Of a DNA stretch of 21,853 bases, positions 7,101-13,771 are shown piece after piece (within the stretch, counting starts at the first letter, position 1; the number at the start of each line of letters is the position of its first letter). The position numbers were made by a program, and so were the translations under genes. Source of the stretch: a virus. The stretch spans positions 1 to 21,853 of the IMG/VR virus record IMGVR_UViG_3300028392_001143; one strand, written 5' to 3'. The notes under the pieces were generated by a model, which worked only from the letters and a program-made list of their open reading frames with translations, did not search any database and was not told the origin of the DNA.

Positions 7101-8700
7101 GTTTAGCAGCCGTCAATCGGGCTTTGAAGGCGCTGAACCTATTGCGATGCCAGCTAATCTTGATGAGTTAATGGCTTATTTACGCCGTAAACATCATGCC
7201 ACTGGTGGTAGAGCGCATTTCGGTTATGGCGGCGATACTGATTCTGATTCGCATCCAGAATCGGGCCAAACTGGAACGGCTTCAGCTGAACGATCCGCTG
7301 AGGCTCAAGCACAAGGTGATAAACGCACCAATGAACGTGGTTTTGCTGATCGGTCACAGCCTGATGCAGTTTCGGCTGACGTTGGATCGCGTGCGTTTGG
7401 TGGTGATTTTAATGTTGGCGGCGATAATTACACCGGACATGAAATGCCAACTGGCTTGGTTAACTATTCTGAGCAGCGCATGAATACGCCTTACGAGGGT
7501 AGTTTGTTGAGCGCAACAATGGACCCAAGCACTGCATTTGGTATGGGTTATGGTTCGTTGGTTGGTCGGCAAAACACTCGCGCTGGCGCAGCTGGCTTCC
7601 TTGGTAGCGCAATGGGTGAAAGTGGCGCAGAGCTTGACCCGTCAGCTATCAATGCCGGTTCTATCGGTATGTTGCAGGAAACTGGTCCGCGTCGCATTGG
7701 CTTGGAAAATACATTAGGAATTGACACTTCGTTGAAGGGCAACGCATTGCGCGATGCTTTAGCTGGGACGCAGATGGCCCAGTTGGGCTATGGCCTAAAT
7801 GAAGTTGCTACTAAACCAGAGTATGGCTTGACCAGAAACGCTATGGCGACAGGTACTAATGCGGCCAATGTAGCAGACATTGCGTTGGAGAATTTTGAGC
7901 GACCCACATTGGAAAACCAAATAAAATCAGCTCCATCCCGTGAGGCGTATGCTCAAGGTATTATGGCTGGTCGTCCATCGGGCGCTACTTTAGGCGTGGG
8001 TCAATATGATGCGGCCCCTGCCAGCTTCAGGGATGCATTGATGAGTGGCGTTAAACAAGCAGATCAACAGCGGGCAAGAATTAGTGGTTATGATGTCGGA
8101 TCAATGTTGGCTAACGCATCTGTTAGTGATGCAAGTAATGATCCGGCTATTACTGCTGCTCGTAATGCAGCTATTGCTTCCGGTGAAATGCCACAAACTA
8201 ATCCATACGCAGGATTTAGCAGTGAAGACCCAGCTGAAATTGCACGTTATAATGCGGCGATGAATGCCGCTGGGCCTAAAAATGCTTACGCTGACACGAC
8301 TTTAGGACAACGTGTTCCTGACGTTACAAGTAGAAATCCGTTTGTAAATGTTGCTCAAGGCGCGAGCAACTTCTTAACCAATATGATTACTCCATCTTAC
8401 GGTATTAACTCTCCAGAGTATAACAAGATTAGCCAAGCGATTGATATTGCTCGTGAGCCTAGAGAAGGGCGGGGCGGTGAACAACCGTACATTCCACCAA
8501 CGGCTACTACACAGGCACCAGCGGCTCCAGTAGCTCCGTATACGACTGAGCTTGGAACGTACAACCAGCAACTTCCATCAGTTGGTGGCATGACGGCGGC
8601 TCAGTGGGCTGCGGCCAATACTGCGGGTGATATGTCTAAAGTTCATGGTCGCATTAAGTACGTTAATGGTGCGCCAATGCTGGAATACTACACTCAGTAA
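4135..8700 (+). CDS. polyvalent virion protein: ART-like N-terminus, tail-lysozyme-like C-terminus
   Basis: The 1521-residue product is a mosaic. Residues about 63-285 resemble the ADP-ribosyltransferase domain of phage polyvalent proteins: GSGEGSQAFGHGHYFAE at 87-103, GIKYLD at 255-260 and NYVVFD at 272-277. Two hydrophobic, Gly/Ala-rich segments (about 363-383 and 407-425) may touch membrane. Residues about 610-930 contain LITPFVGDKTAGNY (from 643) and look like a second conserved phage domain of unknown function. Residues about 1145-1257 match the phage tail-lysozyme pattern (GFLGSAMGESG, IGMLQETGPRR, ALENFERP) with E1162 as candidate catalytic acid. K/R-x-GGR motifs lie near 289, 299, 508, 934 and 1024, at module borders, and a short motif (IDxAxxLATGxD) repeats. 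It is probably packaged or tail-associated and delivered on infection. Base composition varies by module. Start: AGGAG 9 bases upstream. Confidence 0.85.
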   Translation: MPMPDNLEDAQNIAYGRDASARAIDDKIRALTSNAQSGLDMAVQTPYFGTGLDRPSLGGAGMPSGIHAYQGGPHSVGPEGYSNEKIGSGEGSQAFGHGHYFAEAEPVATTYRGDAEARYRRFSGHMDPKEEFAFDIATKPNVRDWDVIQSIAQKYPNIGFDEAQAIANKAMAQRGHMHEVNINAQPEHFLDWDRPLSEQSKHVQNALSNFPSNLTGDEIHQKMFHQSRKELVNQGGGQAYSALTAKKLLESGLKGIKYLDASSRSAGEGSRNYVVFDPKDIEIMRRYARGGDVRAHHAGGGRAGVNNANDDIDTSYLGNLLRGLKSIPETAYNYLANTSYNQMGSDALDLGKNVYHDVTEHPIENLLGALPVVGSGMAAYDAYKLNDRIKQAYASGNHEDAQKLERALALSSLGALPIFGELSSVGSSAARMAEEAALHGAAETGSRAVANSVPRDAYQVAENIASNKINQALDSAKKHMFSDVSDERITSPDIGGDRGKDVRSNHKKGGRTGYATIGGVPLSEDDQIDYARNLATGNDPMADVIQNKINALSSNLNFEDVTHNPGMGGKSMLPGMAANASNQPITRSGADMMRKDPVLAANPPVLSKFGRPFHELEYTYTPKDNLVPYKEKKPEDLYNERALITPFVGDKTAGNYIVNSVMKAQLSNPSSMEGGGDFQRQLQNQGVNPAAGASRAGAVDSIWTKILNKNPDLERPLYFSHTVMGNPSGDSSHMMAQSLLRQIDPSKLDKFGIDAVNQYMGSKIKDWPGIENPQAVEALLQRNNIGDQTSILAKAMDKATPYAAGFPDVGATRFAITDPRLISADQGSSGYSLSKLDLSKTPFMVEDGHPTYPKQFPSVAGYEGGLKYQVPTKLMFSDWAKGIKEVDKNGNPITPTGIQYTLGSQMPVQQAHQEWLDNIMRHQEEHKKVWGYRKGGRTLGNNAIDNALRLATGGDADSNKPDAPITLQDLKDWKKAHPLSLNKNAMDNVFSSRQSGFEGAEPIAMPANLDELMAYLRRKHHATGGRAHFGYGGDTDSDSHPESGQTGTASAERSAEAQAQGDKRTNERGFADRSQPDAVSADVGSRAFGGDFNVGGDNYTGHEMPTGLVNYSEQRMNTPYEGSLLSATMDPSTAFGMGYGSLVGRQNTRAGAAGFLGSAMGESGAELDPSAINAGSIGMLQETGPRRIGLENTLGIDTSLKGNALRDALAGTQMAQLGYGLNEVATKPEYGLTRNAMATGTNAANVADIALENFERPTLENQIKSAPSREAYAQGIMAGRPSGATLGVGQYDAAPASFRDALMSGVKQADQQRARISGYDVGSMLANASVSDASNDPAITAARNAAIASGEMPQTNPYAGFSSEDPAEIARYNAAMNAAGPKNAYADTTLGQRVPDVTSRNPFVNVAQGASNFLTNMITPSYGINSPEYNKISQAIDIAREPREGRGGEQPYIPPTATTQAPAAPVAPYTTELGTYNQQLPSVGGMTAAQWAAANTAGDMSKVHGRIKYVNGAPMLEYYTQ
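4162..4236 (+). repeat. module-start repeat, copy 1 of the polyvalent protein
   Basis: Residues 10-34 align without gaps to residues 531-555 (offset 521), with identities at A10, N12, A14, G16, D18, A21, I24, K27, I28, A30, L31, S33 and N34. This is a diverged protein-level repeat. Confidence 0.6.
5725..5799 (+). repeat. module-start repeat, copy 2 of the polyvalent protein
   Basis: Residues 531-555 form the second copy and lie shortly after a KKGGR motif at 507-511. A shorter third copy, IDNALRLATGGD, is at residues 944-955, just after KGGR at 934-937. The core pattern is ID-x-A-x-x-L-A-T-G-x-D. Confidence 0.6.
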
Positions 8701-8707
8701 AGTATGA

Positions 8708-8736
8708 TTGTACAAATATTAAAAACACGCTATTAT
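8708..8736 (+). promoter_or_regulatory. possible promoter before the 390-aa gene
   Basis: TTGTAC (8708-8713) and TATTAT (8731-8736) are spaced by 17 bases in the AT-rich 61-base gap, followed by AGGAG (8751-8755) 6 bases before ATG 8762. The -10 is good; the -35 matches only at TTG. Confidence 0.4.
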
Positions 8737-8761
8737 TCGTCGTCCCTGTCAGGAGCTGCCC

Positions 8762-9934
8762 ATGTCTGAACTAGCTAAATCATCACGCGAAGCAATGCGT
8801 GCAAAGGCGAAACGTCTTACCTCTGGTGAACCACACACCAAGGTTGATTCGTCCACATGGTCTCCTCCTGAGATGGAAAACGCTGGTATCAAGACCGGTG
8901 CTCGCCCACTTAGCAAGCGTCAGTACAAGTCTGGCGGTAAAGTTCATGGAGCAGATGCTAAGAAGCGTGCTGACCGTGCCAAGCGCAAGTCGGGTGGCCG
9001 CACTGAGAGTGCTGATCGTTCGAAGCGTTTTCTGACGCCAGATAATTTGATTAACCGCGACGTTCGCATGGCTAACGATGACCGTGAAGGCATTAAGCAT
9101 GTAGGCGCATTCAAAAAGGGCGGTCGCATCCATAAGGATGATGGCGGTCAGGTTGATCCTATTGCACAGGCAATTCGTCAGGCAGAAATTGAAGACAACA
9201 TGAAGAACCGTGGCATTCCAGCCCGCGTTCCAATGCCTCCTCGTCGCCCAGTCCCAGTTCCAGTTATGCCTAGGGAACGTATCCCAGTCGGTTCAAGCCC
9301 AACTATGAAGCGTGGCGGCAAAGCTGCGAAGCATGAGGATGTTGCTGAGGACAAGAAGCTCATCAAGAAGATGATTAAGTCATCGGCCATGAAGCGTGAT
9401 GAGCATTGCTGGGGTGGTGAAACCAAGCAGAAGAAGGCTGACGGCGGCAAGATTGATTGGCTCCGCAAGAAGCACGCTAAGGGCGGCGAAGTATTTTCTG
9501 GCAATTCGGTTACAAAGATTCCGGGTGAAGTACCGGGTGGTCGCAAGGCTCATAAGCATGGTGGCAAGGCCAAGGGTAAGACACACATTAATATCAATGT
9601 GAATGCTCATCCGGCTGGCGGTATGCCAATGGCTGGTGGTCCAATGGGCGGTCCTCCAATGATGCCTCCTCGTCCTCCAATGGCTCCCCCAATGGCTCCT
9701 CCTGCTGGTGGTACTCCAATGGGTGGTGGTCAGCAGATTGATCCAGCTATGCTCGCGATGTTGGCCAAGGGCGGCGCTGGCGGCCCCCCTCCAATGCCTC
9801 CTCAGGGTGGTATGCCAATGGCTCGTAAGTCAGGCGGTCGCACGATGGGCAAGCCTGAACATGTTATTGACCACGCCGCTGGTGGTGGTCTTGGCCGTCT
9901 TGAGAAGATCAAGGCATACGGTCACAAAGCATAA
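8762..9934 (+). CDS. Lys/Gly-rich repeat protein with K-x-GG-[RK] motifs, 390 aa
   Basis: The product is very basic and low in complexity. Residues 1-50 (REAMRAKAKRLTSGEPHTKV, STWSPPEMENA) resemble a family of uncharacterised proteins in uncultured tailed phages (from memory). Basic double-glycine motifs recur: KSGGK 56-60, KSGGR 76-80, KKGGR 118-122, KRGGK 183-187, ADGGK 226-230, KGGE 240-243, PGGR 258-261, KHGGK 265-269, KGGA 336-339 and KSGGR 356-360. Residues about 284-355 are a Pro/Met/Gly-rich tract. It is predicted to be largely unfolded, so it may bind DNA or RNA, be packaged with DNA, or act as an assembly linker. Residues 66-81 are close to residues 89-104 of the 133-aa protein at 14910. 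GC content is clearly higher than in the gene before it. A strong terminator follows. Confidence 0.85.
   Translation: MSELAKSSREAMRAKAKRLTSGEPHTKVDSSTWSPPEMENAGIKTGARPLSKRQYKSGGKVHGADAKKRADRAKRKSGGRTESADRSKRFLTPDNLINRDVRMANDDREGIKHVGAFKKGGRIHKDDGGQVDPIAQAIRQAEIEDNMKNRGIPARVPMPPRRPVPVPVMPRERIPVGSSPTMKRGGKAAKHEDVAEDKKLIKKMIKSSAMKRDEHCWGGETKQKKADGGKIDWLRKKHAKGGEVFSGNSVTKIPGEVPGGRKAHKHGGKAKGKTHININVNAHPAGGMPMAGGPMGGPPMMPPRPPMAPPMAPPAGGTPMGGGQQIDPAMLAMLAKGGAGGPPPMPPQGGMPMARKSGGRTMGKPEHVIDHAAGGGLGRLEKIKAYGHKA
8957..9004 (+). repeat. basic module shared with the 133-aa protein (copy 1)
   Basis: Residues 66-81 (AKKRADRAKRKSGGRT) match AKMRADRPKRKAGGKV of the gene at 14910 at 11 of 16 positions. An HG pair three residues before is also shared. 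Confidence 0.65.
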
Positions 9935-9962
9935 TCTTTGGTTTTTCCCCCAAAGACAAACT

Positions 9963-9994
9963 AAGCCGTGGCTTAATTGCTGCGGCTTTTTTTT
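9963..9994 (+). terminator. rho-independent terminator
   Basis: AAGCCGTGGC (9963-9972) pairs with GCTGCGGCTT (9979-9988) around a TTAATT loop, with two G-T pairs. It is followed by a run of T to 9994. It ends the polyvalent/390-aa unit. Confidence 0.88.
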
Positions 9995-10047
9995 GTTTAA
10001 ATTCATTGGGACATTACGATCATCGCAAACAAATGACCAAAGAACGG

Positions 10048-10063
10048 TATTATAGTACCTCTC
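10048..10063 (+). promoter_or_regulatory. possible -10 with near-leaderless start
   Basis: TATTAT at 10048-10053 lies only about 10 bases before ATG 10064, and no Shine-Dalgarno sequence precedes that ATG. If transcription starts near 10060 the mRNA would be almost leaderless. No clear -35 is seen at the usual spacing, so support is modest. Confidence 0.35.
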
Positions 10064-10276
10064 ATGGCACAAACATATTCAGACAGGTTCGCCCGAATAC
10101 TTGCTCAATTGATTGATGAGACAATCATTGAAGAGATGGATCATTTGGGCAAGGGAATGATCGATAACATAGCGGACTATAAGTACCGCTCTGGGATCAT
10201 CTATGGTTTGCGAAAGGTTATCGACCTCATGGAAGAGGCCGAAGCCATTAATAACGGCAAAGAAAGGGATATCTAA
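10064..10276 (+). CDS. conserved small phage protein, 70 aa
   Basis: The product is acidic and mostly helical. Near its middle it has the pattern IADYKYRSGIIYGLRKVIDL followed by MEEAEA, which recalls small helical proteins found beside structural genes of many podovirus-like phages (pattern from memory, function unknown). It ends in TAATG, so its stop overlaps the GroES start by one base and the two are likely translationally coupled. Its own start has no visible ribosome site, although the ATG is the first in frame after a terminator. If a leaderless start is wrong, a later start would truncate the conserved part, so I keep 10064. An antisense frame here is a shadow. Confidence 0.7.
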   Translation: MAQTYSDRFARILAQLIDETIIEEMDHLGKGMIDNIADYKYRSGIIYGLRKVIDLMEEAEAINNGKERDI

Positions 10277-10668
10277 TGCCATATATGCGTATGGAGCACG
10301 CTAATGACCCCCAAAAAGCAATTTTAGAGGAAATTGGCAGCATTGACGACATCAATGTCTTCAATAATCAAATTTTGGTTGCAATCTACATGCGCCCAGA
10401 AAAAACCAAGAGCGGCATTATCCTAACAGACGATACCCGCAGCGAAGATCGGTATCAGGGCAAGGTTGGCTTGGTCCTCAAGAAGGGCGCAACGGCTTTT
10501 GTCGATCCAGACAACAAGTGGTTCGTTGATACCAATGTTGAAATTGGCGATTGGGTTTATTTCCGCGTCACGGATGGCTGGTCGGTCAATGTTCATGGCG
10601 TCTCATGCCGTATCCTTGAAGACACGGACATTCGTGGCAGCATTAAATATCCAGACACGGTTTGGTAA
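10276..10668 (+). CDS. phage GroES-like co-chaperonin
   Basis: The 130-residue product has the Cpn10 layout. The core starts near residue 24 (DDINVFNNQILVAIYM). It continues with the mobile-loop region PEKTKSGIILTDDT (41-54), QGKVGLVLKKG (61-71) and VEIGDWVYFR (88-97), and ends with VHGVSCRILEDTDIRG. Cellular GroES is about 95-100 residues; the N-terminal 20 residues and the C-terminal tail are extra. GroES caps the GroEL folding chamber. Phage versions such as T4 gp31 help fold the major capsid protein, which fits its position shortly before the scaffold and capsid genes. The start overlaps the upstream stop (TAATG), so translation is coupled. Confidence 0.85.
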   Translation: MPYMRMEHANDPQKAILEEIGSIDDINVFNNQILVAIYMRPEKTKSGIILTDDTRSEDRYQGKVGLVLKKGATAFVDPDNKWFVDTNVEIGDWVYFRVTDGWSVNVHGVSCRILEDTDIRGSIKYPDTVW

Positions 10669-10677
10669 GAGGTTAGT

Positions 10678-11559
10678 ATGACTGAAGAGAAAGAAATTCA
10701 GCCGGAAGTCGAAGACAAAATTGAAGTTGTTAACGATGATGCTCCGGTAAATGTGGAAAAAGCTGCGGTTGTTGATGAAATTACGCCTGAAGAGGGCATT
10801 AATCATCTTAAAAAGCAGTTGGAAGATGAGCGTAAGGCTCGTGCTGATGCAGATCGACGTGCAAACGAAGCTCAACATCTGGCTAACAGGGCGCAACGCG
10901 ACGTTCAGGACGGTGATTATCAGCTAATCGTGAGTGCTATTGATAAAGCAAAGAGCAATTCAGAGCTTTTAAAGAATGCTTATGCCGAATCAATGGCGGC
11001 TGGTGACTACCGTAGGGTTGCTGACATCCAAGAAGCTCTCGCACTTAACGCCAACAAGCTATCAACGCTTGAAAATGGCAAATCTGCGCTTGAAAATAAG
11101 TTGAGGCAGCCCGTTCAACAGGTAAATAATGATCCCGTTGAAGAATTTGCGTCACGTCTTACGCCCCGTTCGGCCAATTGGATCAGAAATAATCCAGATT
11201 ACGCTCGTGACCCTAAGAAGTACGAGAGTATGGTTCGCGCACACAACCACGCAATGGGTGAAGGCTACGTTCCCGATACCGATGCGTATTTCCAGCATGT
11301 TGAAAGCCGTCTTGGTCTGCGTAATGCGCCAGAACCAGAGGTGGATGATGATGTTGTGTCAGTGGCAGCCGCTCCAGTTCAGAAAAGAACAGCGGCACCG
11401 GCAGCCCCAACTACCCGCATGGCATCAAACACATCTGGTAAACCGACAACTGTTCGGTTGACGCCAGAGCAGCGTGAAATGGCATCCATGATGGGCCAAA
11501 CACCTGAAGAGTATGCAAGAAACATGGTCGCGCTAAAGCGTGAAGGCCGTTTAAACTAA
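10678..11559 (+). CDS. capsid scaffold (assembly) protein
   Basis: The 293-residue product is acidic at the start (EEKEIQPEVEDKIEVV), then strongly helical and charged (HLKKQLEDERKARADADRRA, about residues 44-63), consistent with a coiled-coil scaffold. A middle segment, FASRLTPRSANWIRNNPDYA, and a C-terminal Ala/Pro linker leading to LTPEQREMASMMGQTPEEYA are typical of scaffold-like proteins of podovirus-like phages. Such proteins fill the procapsid and guide shell assembly, then leave; the short C-terminal helical region usually binds the shell. Position before the decoration and capsid genes agrees. AAGAGG lies 5 bases before the ATG. No protease motif is seen in it. Confidence 0.8.
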   Translation: MTEEKEIQPEVEDKIEVVNDDAPVNVEKAAVVDEITPEEGINHLKKQLEDERKARADADRRANEAQHLANRAQRDVQDGDYQLIVSAIDKAKSNSELLKNAYAESMAAGDYRRVADIQEALALNANKLSTLENGKSALENKLRQPVQQVNNDPVEEFASRLTPRSANWIRNNPDYARDPKKYESMVRAHNHAMGEGYVPDTDAYFQHVESRLGLRNAPEPEVDDDVVSVAAAPVQKRTAAPAAPTTRMASNTSGKPTTVRLTPEQREMASMMGQTPEEYARNMVALKREGRLN

Positions 11560-11569
11560 GGATATGATT

Positions 11570-12109
11570 ATGACTGAAGCAGAAAAGTATAAAGTTGAAA
11601 AGGTTCCAGCACGTCAGCCAGTTCGTGAGGCTCTGCGTGAGGAAGACCCCCGTGAACGTGCAGCCCGTCGTGCGGAACAAATCCGTAATCAGCGTGGCGG
11701 TCTTGATAGTGATGGTATTGATGAGTTCTTTGTTGATCCATCCATTGTTCCAGATGGTTGGTCCTATGAGTGGAAGCGTCATACCTTTCTAGGCAAAGAA
11801 GACCCATCGTATCAAGTTCAGATCGCTCGTGGCGGTTGGGAAGCAGTTCCAGCAAGCCGTCATCCTGAGATGATGCCGTCGGGAAACTACACAACTATTG
11901 AGCGTAAAGGCCAGATTTTGATGGAACGTCCTTTGACGTTGACAAATGAAGCGCGTGATATAGAATTGCGCCGTGCTAGAACACAAGTACGTGCTAAAGA
12001 AGCTCAACTTAGTACAGCGCCCGACGGAACTATGACGCGTGAACATGACCGTGTTCGTCCTTCGGTAAAGAAGTCGTTTAGCCCTATCCCTGTTCCAGAG
12101 GATAAGTAA
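11570..12109 (+). CDS. conserved phage head-region protein, 179 aa
   Basis: Two in-frame ATGs exist, at 11564 and 11570. AAGGA (11558-11562) is only one base from the first but an ideal 7 bases from the second, so the start is 11570. The central part, FVDPSIVPDGWSYEWKRHT then ARGGWEAVPASRHPEMMPSG, and ILMERPLTLTNEARDIELRR match a conserved family of unknown function that sits between scaffold and capsid genes in many alphaproteobacterial phages (from memory). It has an Arg-rich N-terminus (RERAARRAEQIRNQRGG) and a late helical segment, and ends in a basic Pro/Ser tail. It may be a minor capsid or assembly component; no enzyme motif is visible. Confidence 0.75.
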   Translation: MTEAEKYKVEKVPARQPVREALREEDPRERAARRAEQIRNQRGGLDSDGIDEFFVDPSIVPDGWSYEWKRHTFLGKEDPSYQVQIARGGWEAVPASRHPEMMPSGNYTTIERKGQILMERPLTLTNEARDIELRRARTQVRAKEAQLSTAPDGTMTREHDRVRPSVKKSFSPIPVPEDK

Positions 12110-12119
12110 ACGACAACCA

Positions 12120-12182
12120 CTCGCCCTTGGGGAGGCGGGTCACAATTATTCTAGGTTGGCAGTGCCGGGCGCATAGCAACCT
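12120..12182 (+). promoter_or_regulatory. two hairpins in the leader of the decoration gene
   Basis: CTCGCC (12120-12125) pairs with GGCGGG (12134-12139), and AGGTTG (12153-12158) pairs with CAACCT (12177-12182). Neither is followed by a U-tract, so they are not plain terminators. They may stabilise or process the mRNA of the abundant head proteins, or modulate access to AGGA at 12192. Confidence 0.4.
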
Positions 12183-12204
12183 TCATCATTCAGGATTATC
12201 TGCT

Positions 12205-12825
12205 ATGGCGAATACGCAAGCGTATTACGGCTTCTTGCAGTTTCAGGGTGGTGCTGGCGGCGCTCCTACGTTCGCCCAGTCTCCACGTCGAATCGCAAGC
12301 ACCAACTCCACGGCCATTTACACTGGCGATCCGGTAATGCCGGTCGTTAGTACGGCCAATGGTTACATCACTCAGGCTGCCGCTGGCACGACTGCTCTCG
12401 CGGGCATTTTTGTTGGCTGCAAGTATCTTTCCACTTCGCAGAAGCGCGTCGTCTGGTCTTCTTATTGGCCGGGTTCTGATGCAACGGGCGACGTCGAGGC
12501 TTATGTTATCGATGATCCAGCAGCTCGTTTCATTGTTCAGACCAGCACCTCGTCATTCCCAATGACTGGCTCTGTTACGACCATGACTTCTGGTGTGATT
12601 GGTCAAAATGCTCAGTTCACGATTGGTACGGGTTCGACGGCGACTGGCCGTTCGGGTGCTTATCTTTCGGCTGTTGGCACGACGGCTACCTATCCATTCA
12701 CTATCGTCGATTACGCTGTTTCATTCGGTAACGGTGGCGATCCTACAACGCAGTATTGCAACGTAGTCGTCCAGTTCAACAATGAAGCATGGCGTTCTAA
12801 CGGCGCAGTGACCGGCATCTCGTAA
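12205..12825 (+). CDS. capsid decoration/structural protein, 206 aa
   Basis: The frame could be read from an upstream TTG, but AGGA at 12192-12195 and the sequence MANTQAYYGFLQF fix the start at 12205. The product is rich in Ser/Thr/Gly/Ala with alternating hydrophobics, typical of beta-sandwich virion proteins. Its pattern (ASTNSTAIYTGDPVMPV, AAAGTTALAGIFVGCKYLS, KRVVWSSYWPG, VEAYVIDDPAARFIVQT) resembles a family encoded directly next to the major capsid gene in many uncultured phages (from memory), likely a head-decoration or stabilising protein. It has no Lys-rich or enzyme motifs. It lies 13 bases before the capsid gene, so both are probably made in large amounts from one transcript. Confidence 0.75.
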   Translation: MANTQAYYGFLQFQGGAGGAPTFAQSPRRIASTNSTAIYTGDPVMPVVSTANGYITQAAAGTTALAGIFVGCKYLSTSQKRVVWSSYWPGSDATGDVEAYVIDDPAARFIVQTSTSSFPMTGSVTTMTSGVIGQNAQFTIGTGSTATGRSGAYLSAVGTTATYPFTIVDYAVSFGNGGDPTTQYCNVVVQFNNEAWRSNGAVTGIS

Positions 12826-12838
12826 GGAGTAAATAATT

Positions 12839-13753
12839 ATGGCTGTTAATCTCTCACAGATTAAAGACCTTTTGCTCCCCGGTCTCCGTGGCGTTGAAGG
12901 CAAGTATGAGATGATCCCATCTCAGTACGACAAGATTTTCACTAAGCATGAATCGAAGATGGCCCTCGAACGTACCGCTGAAATGCGTTACCTTGGTTTG
13001 GCTCAGTTGAAGACCGAAGGTGGTCAAACTTCGTTTGATTCGGGCGCTGGTGAGCGTTTTGTGTACAATCAGGAGCACACGGAAATCGCACTTGGTTACG
13101 CGATCACCCGTAAGGCAATTGATGACAACCTCTACAAGACCCAGTTCATGCCTTCGAACCTTGGTCTCATTGAGTCTTTCCAACAGACCAAAGAGATTTA
13201 TGGCGCGAACATTCTGAACACGGCCACTACCTATAATGCGGCGGTTGGCGCTGACGGTGTTGCACTTTGCTCCACTGCTCATCCTATCGACGGTTCTACG
13301 GTGGCTAACACCTTCACCGTCCAGCAGGACTTGAATGAGTCTTCGCTCCTTAACGGTATGATCAACATTCGTACCAACTTTAAGGATCAGGCTGGCCTGA
13401 AGGTATTCGCTCGTGGTCGCAAGCTCATCGTTCCACCACAGCTCGAACCAGTTGCAATTCGTCTCACGAAGACTGAACTGCGTCCGGGTACTGCGGATAA
13501 TGATGTCAACGCGATTCTTAGCACTGCCGGTGGTTTGCCAGAAGGTTACATTGTCAACGACTTCTTGACGTCTGCTTACTCGTGGTTCCTTTTGACCAAC
13601 ATTGATGGTCTTGCCTACATGGAACGAATCAAGTTCGAATCAGACATGCAGGTCGATTTTGTCACTGATAACTTGCTCGTAAAGGGCTATGAGCGTTACT
13701 CGTTCGGTTACTACAACTGGCGTGCGATCTTCGGTTCGTTCCCAACCTCGTAA
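12839..13753 (+). CDS. major capsid protein
   Basis: The 304-residue product starts MAVNLSQIKDLLLPGLRGVEG, followed by SQYDKIFTKHESKMALE, GERFVYNQEHTEIALGYAIT and a C-terminal part ending GYERYSFGYYNWRAIFGSFP. This layout matches the Mu gpT-like/HK97-fold capsid proteins of phages (from memory); the length fits a HK97-type shell subunit without a large delta domain. Residues about 140-155 (ALCSTAHPIDGS) and 188-205 (GLKVFARGRKLIVPPQLEP) fit family patterns, the latter being a characteristic basic-to-VPP stretch. AAGGAG 9 bases before the ATG is strong, as expected for the most abundant virion protein. Position after scaffold and decoration genes supports the call. Confidence 0.88.
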   Translation: MAVNLSQIKDLLLPGLRGVEGKYEMIPSQYDKIFTKHESKMALERTAEMRYLGLAQLKTEGGQTSFDSGAGERFVYNQEHTEIALGYAITRKAIDDNLYKTQFMPSNLGLIESFQQTKEIYGANILNTATTYNAAVGADGVALCSTAHPIDGSTVANTFTVQQDLNESSLLNGMINIRTNFKDQAGLKVFARGRKLIVPPQLEPVAIRLTKTELRPGTADNDVNAILSTAGGLPEGYIVNDFLTSAYSWFLLTNIDGLAYMERIKFESDMQVDFVTDNLLVKGYERYSFGYYNWRAIFGSFPTS

Positions 13754-13771
13754 CCTGAAGGAGAAGGCATC

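Noticed and set aside
12127-12204. Upstream TTG start of the decoration protein
   Set aside because: It would run through the two hairpins with a non-conserved leader; ATG 12205 has AGGA at the right distance.
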